Below, in pieces: positions 62,047 through 64,000 of a DNA stretch of 64,000 bases. A program made the position numbers and the translations under genes. Source of the DNA: Salipaludibacillus aurantiacus (lineage in GTDB: Bacteria; Bacillota; Bacilli; Bacillales; Salisediminibacteriaceae); NCBI RefSeq assembly GCF_900111295.1, contig NZ_FOGT01000015.1, positions 1 through 64,000 on the forward strand. Reading direction: 5' to 3'. The stretch's first letter is position 1; every line of letters starts with the position of its first letter. The notes beneath the pieces are model-generated. The model did no database searches. It had not been told where the DNA came from and was given only the letters and a program-made list of their open reading frames with translations.

Positions 62047-62102
62047 AAAACCCCTCCTGATTAATCATTTTTGTTTGCAGTTAGTGGCGCCCCCCTTAAG
62101 AG

Positions 62103-62486
62103 TCACCTGCTATGTCTGATTTTCTTCAGTTCATCTTCAAACAGTGACTTGAACATTTCCATATCGGCTTTCAGCGCTTTCAGTTCGTCAATCTGGTCAT
62201 CAACCTCCTTGATTTTGGCTTCGCCGTAAGCAATCGTCCGTTCGAGCTGCTTCTCCCCCGTTCTGTCGCTGTCAAAGAGCGTCACCATTTCTTTAATTTC
62301 ATCAAGTGTGAAACCGAACTTCTTCCCCCGTAAGATTAACCGGAGCCTTGCGATATCTTTCTTATAGTAGTGCCGTTGAAGGTTGTCCGTCCGCTCTGGA
62401 GACAGTATACCGATCTCCTCGTAATAGCGGAGGGTCCTCGGACTCACTTCAAATTTCTGAGCCACTTCCCTGATTGTCATACTCAT
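62103..62486 (-). CDS. MerR family regulator
   Basis: A 127-residue MerR protein. The winged HTH reads MTIREVAQKFEVSPRTLRYYEEIGIL; the dimer helix follows (about 75-120). It has no metal-binding cysteines. Its position at the head of an acyl-CoA operon recalls LiuR/FadR-type MerR regulators of fatty or branched-chain acid use. A promoter with a 19-bp spacer and an operator-like palindrome lies just upstream. Confidence 0.87.
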   Translation of the reverse strand: MSMTIREVAQKFEVSPRTLRYYEEIGILSPERTDNLQRHYYKKDIARLRLILRGKKFGFTLDEIKEMVTLFDSDRTGEKQLERTIAYGEAKIKEVDDQIDELKALKADMEMFKSLFEDELKKIRHSR

Positions 62487-62532
62487 CCTAAGTCCCTGCC
62501 CTTTTTAATTTTTGGAAAATTCTCACTCTACT

Positions 62533-62563
62533 AATTTACCATTGACGTTAACGTAAATGTCAA
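62533..62563 (-). promoter_or_regulatory. MerR-type promoter with operator
   Basis: Minus strand: -35 TTGACA (62558-62563), a 19-base spacer with the palindrome TTTACGTTAACGTCAA, and -10 TAAATT (62533-62538). The overlong spacer with a dyad inside is the hallmark of promoters controlled by MerR proteins. Confidence 0.75.
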
Positions 62564-62574
62564 GAGGTCTCCTT

Positions 62575-62634
62575 ATGGGGTCTGACCCCCCAGTTATTTC
62601 CATACATAGGGGTCAGACCCCCCAGTTATTCCCA
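62575..62634. repeat. REP pair (REPIN-like) 12
   Basis: Two elements: ATGGGGTCTGACCCCCCAG (62575 on) and TAGGGGTCAGACCCCCCAG (62607 on), each followed by TTATT and CCA or CCCAG. They lie between the divergent MerR and phnD genes. Confidence 0.87.
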
Positions 62635-62708
62635 GATAAATATTTTATGAATATTGTTAACCAGGATAATAGTCTTGTAAATACGGTGTAAAGTTTTGGT
62701 AAATCTCG

Positions 62709-62737
62709 TTGACTTGCTATTTCAGTTAGACAATAAT
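62709..62737 (+). promoter_or_regulatory. SigA-type promoter of phnD
   Basis: TTGACT (62709-62714), 17-base spacer, AATAAT (62732-62737). It lies about 70 bases upstream of the phnD start. Confidence 0.7.
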
Positions 62738-62809
62738 TTGCCTTGGAAGGCCGAAGTTAAATAAAAACAGGCCTAACAAAAAATACATATCAAAGTGGAG
62801 GGTTTACGA

Positions 62810-63841
62810 GTGATTAAACGATTAGGGTACGTTTTAGCATTAGGCGGGGTCATGACAGTATTAGCTGGCTGTGGTGAGAATAACGAGGCGAGTATGGACA
62901 ACAATGGCAACACTAATAGTGGCGCTGATAATAACGTGGAAGAAAATGATAATTCAAACAATGAAAATAATACAAACAACGAAAACAATAATAGCAGCAA
63001 TACAGAAAACAATTCGAATGAGGCAGTTGAAGAAGATGTAGACGAACTTGTGATGGGCTTTATTCCTTCCCAGGATGCTGCTGAAATAGCGACGACTGCT
63101 GAGCCATTAGAAGAATTTTTATCAGAAGAGCTTGGCATCGACGTTCGGGCGGAAGTAATGGTCGATTACAGCGGACTTATTGAAGCGATGAGAACCCAGC
63201 AGGTAGATATCGGCTTCCTGAACCCGTTCGGTTTTGTACAAGCTGAAGACCGCGCAGGTGTTGAAGTGATTCTAAAATCCATTCGCCACGGCAGCGATTC
63301 CTACGTAGCACAATACACAGTGCCGGCTGATTCCCATATTGAGGACCTTGATGACCTGCTTGAAGAAGAAGGGCTTGTATGGGCTTATCCAGATGACTTA
63401 TCAACATCCGGCTTTTTATTCCCTGCCAAACAGCTGATGGATATGGGTGTTGAAAACCTTGATAACCAATTCCAGCGTTTAAGCGTTGGCGGACATGATA
63501 ATGCGATTATGCAGTTAATTGACGAGCAGGCTGACTTTGCCACTACTTTCGATGACGCGCGGGATACACTGGCTGATGAGTTCCCTGACATCCATGAGGA
63601 CCTCCGCGTGATCGGTTACACAGATGAAATTCCTAATGACACTATCTCTGTGAGAAGTGAACTGTCAGATAACCTTAAAGAACAGATTCAAGACGCTTTC
63701 ATGAGCTTAAATGACAACGAGGAAATGCTTGAAGTGATGCATGAAATCTATACTTGGGACGGTGTAGCAATAGCTGAGTCTTCAGATTATGACATTGTCC
63801 GTGATGTATTTGCAGAGTTCGAAGACGATCTAGCAAACTAG
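62810..63841 (+). CDS. phnD: Phosphonate/phosphite ABC transporter binding lipoprotein PhnD
   Basis: A 343-residue lipoprotein. The signal ends in VLAGCGEN (lipobox), followed by a linker very rich in Asn and Glu (about 30-75). The PhnD domain shows GFIPSQDAAEIAT, AMRTQQVDIGFLNPFGFVQA and DDLSTSGFLFP. It binds phosphonate, phosphite or a related anion outside the cell. I chose the GTG at 62810 because GGAGGG precedes it; an earlier GTG at 62795 overlaps that site. phnC follows after a gap of about 125 bases. Confidence 0.92.
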   Translation: MIKRLGYVLALGGVMTVLAGCGENNEASMDNNGNTNSGADNNVEENDNSNNENNTNNENNNSSNTENNSNEAVEEDVDELVMGFIPSQDAAEIATTAEPLEEFLSEELGIDVRAEVMVDYSGLIEAMRTQQVDIGFLNPFGFVQAEDRAGVEVILKSIRHGSDSYVAQYTVPADSHIEDLDDLLEEEGLVWAYPDDLSTSGFLFPAKQLMDMGVENLDNQFQRLSVGGHDNAIMQLIDEQADFATTFDDARDTLADEFPDIHEDLRVIGYTDEIPNDTISVRSELSDNLKEQIQDAFMSLNDNEEMLEVMHEIYTWDGVAIAESSDYDIVRDVFAEFEDDLAN

Positions 63842-63966
63842 TTTAAGCTTTAACGGTTTATGGAGAAGGTGTCTGTCGTCACTGGGAGTGCTTTTCACAG
63901 CTGCCGGCAGTCCCCTTCTTTTTTTCTGTTTAATAGTAAAAGTGATGGATTGGGATGGTGACTAGA

Positions 63967-64000
63967 GTGATAGAGTTTAAAAATGTGTCGTTGGTATACC
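63967..64000 (+). CDS. phnC: Start of phnC, ABC transporter ATPase (cut by the window edge)
   Basis: Only 11 codons are visible: a GTG start, then IEFKNVSLVY, which is the usual N-terminus of PhnC ATPases. GGTGACTAGA lies upstream as a weak ribosome site. The gene continues beyond 64000. Identity rests on this short match and on its place after phnD. Confidence 0.6.
   Translation, partial: MIEFKNVSLVY

Overview
The window is chromosomal DNA of a motile, competence-capable member of the Bacillaceae. The order yvyE, degS, degU, degV, comFA, comFC, yvyF, flgM, flgN, flgK, flgL, a YviE-like (DUF6470) gene, fliW, csrA, hag is the arrangement known from Bacillus subtilis and its alkaliphilic relatives. 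SigD-type promoters, AGGAGG ribosome sites and many TTG/GTG starts fit. Several secreted or surface proteins are acidic (flagellin, sugar-binding protein, PhnD), which suggests but does not prove a haloalkaliphilic lineage. The species cannot be fixed from the sequence alone.

Layout. 1-3.7 kb: a 21-bp tandem repeat, a YjfB-like gene with a SigD promoter, then a YjiH-type membrane protein and a class III aminotransferase. 3.8-13.8 kb: a complete type I-C CRISPR-Cas locus, read leftward as cas3-cas5c-cas8c-cas7-cas4-cas1-cas2-leader-array; the array has 30 well-kept repeats and a degenerate one at the far end. 14.1-17.8 kb: an arsenic cluster (arsR, ArsP-type permease, CxxC thioredoxin-like protein, sigZ, arsM), followed by a decayed second copy of the permease-thioredoxin pair. 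18-25.4 kb: cold-shock protein, secreted subtilase, two paralogous small helical proteins, a GGDEF-EAL protein, a DegV protein and an orphan.

25.4-40.4 kb: the flagellar/competence block. The hag leader has a SigD promoter and a hairpin presenting GGA, and fliW-csrA lie close by, so the FliW-CsrA-Hag homeostasis circuit seems intact. Two related LuxR-type regulators sit between hag and csrA, and comFB is missing between comFA and comFC. 41-51.7 kb: yvyE, a ComEA-like protein, a 52-bp tandem array of about 15 units, an AEC transporter, a REP-associated tyrosine transposase (RAYT), a flotillin/NfeD/PspA-like membrane module and a short flavoprotein. 49.5-58.6 kb: a galactoside-use operon (ROK regulator, ABC importer, GH42 beta-galactosidase, GH36 alpha-galactosidase) with cre-like sites. 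58.8-62.5 kb: a fatty-acid or branched-chain acyl-CoA operon under a MerR regulator. The window ends in phnD and the first codons of phnC.

The strongest pattern beyond ordinary genes is a family of G/C-rich palindromes (core GGGGTCTGWCCCC, 16 copies) found only from 34 to 62.6 kb. They flank the RAYT gene, form three close pairs like REPINs, and one copy lies in frame inside comFC. This looks like a Bacillota REP/RAYT system. No wholly new defence or metabolic system was recognised; the 52-bp array, the LuxR pair and the small-protein pair are the least explained elements.
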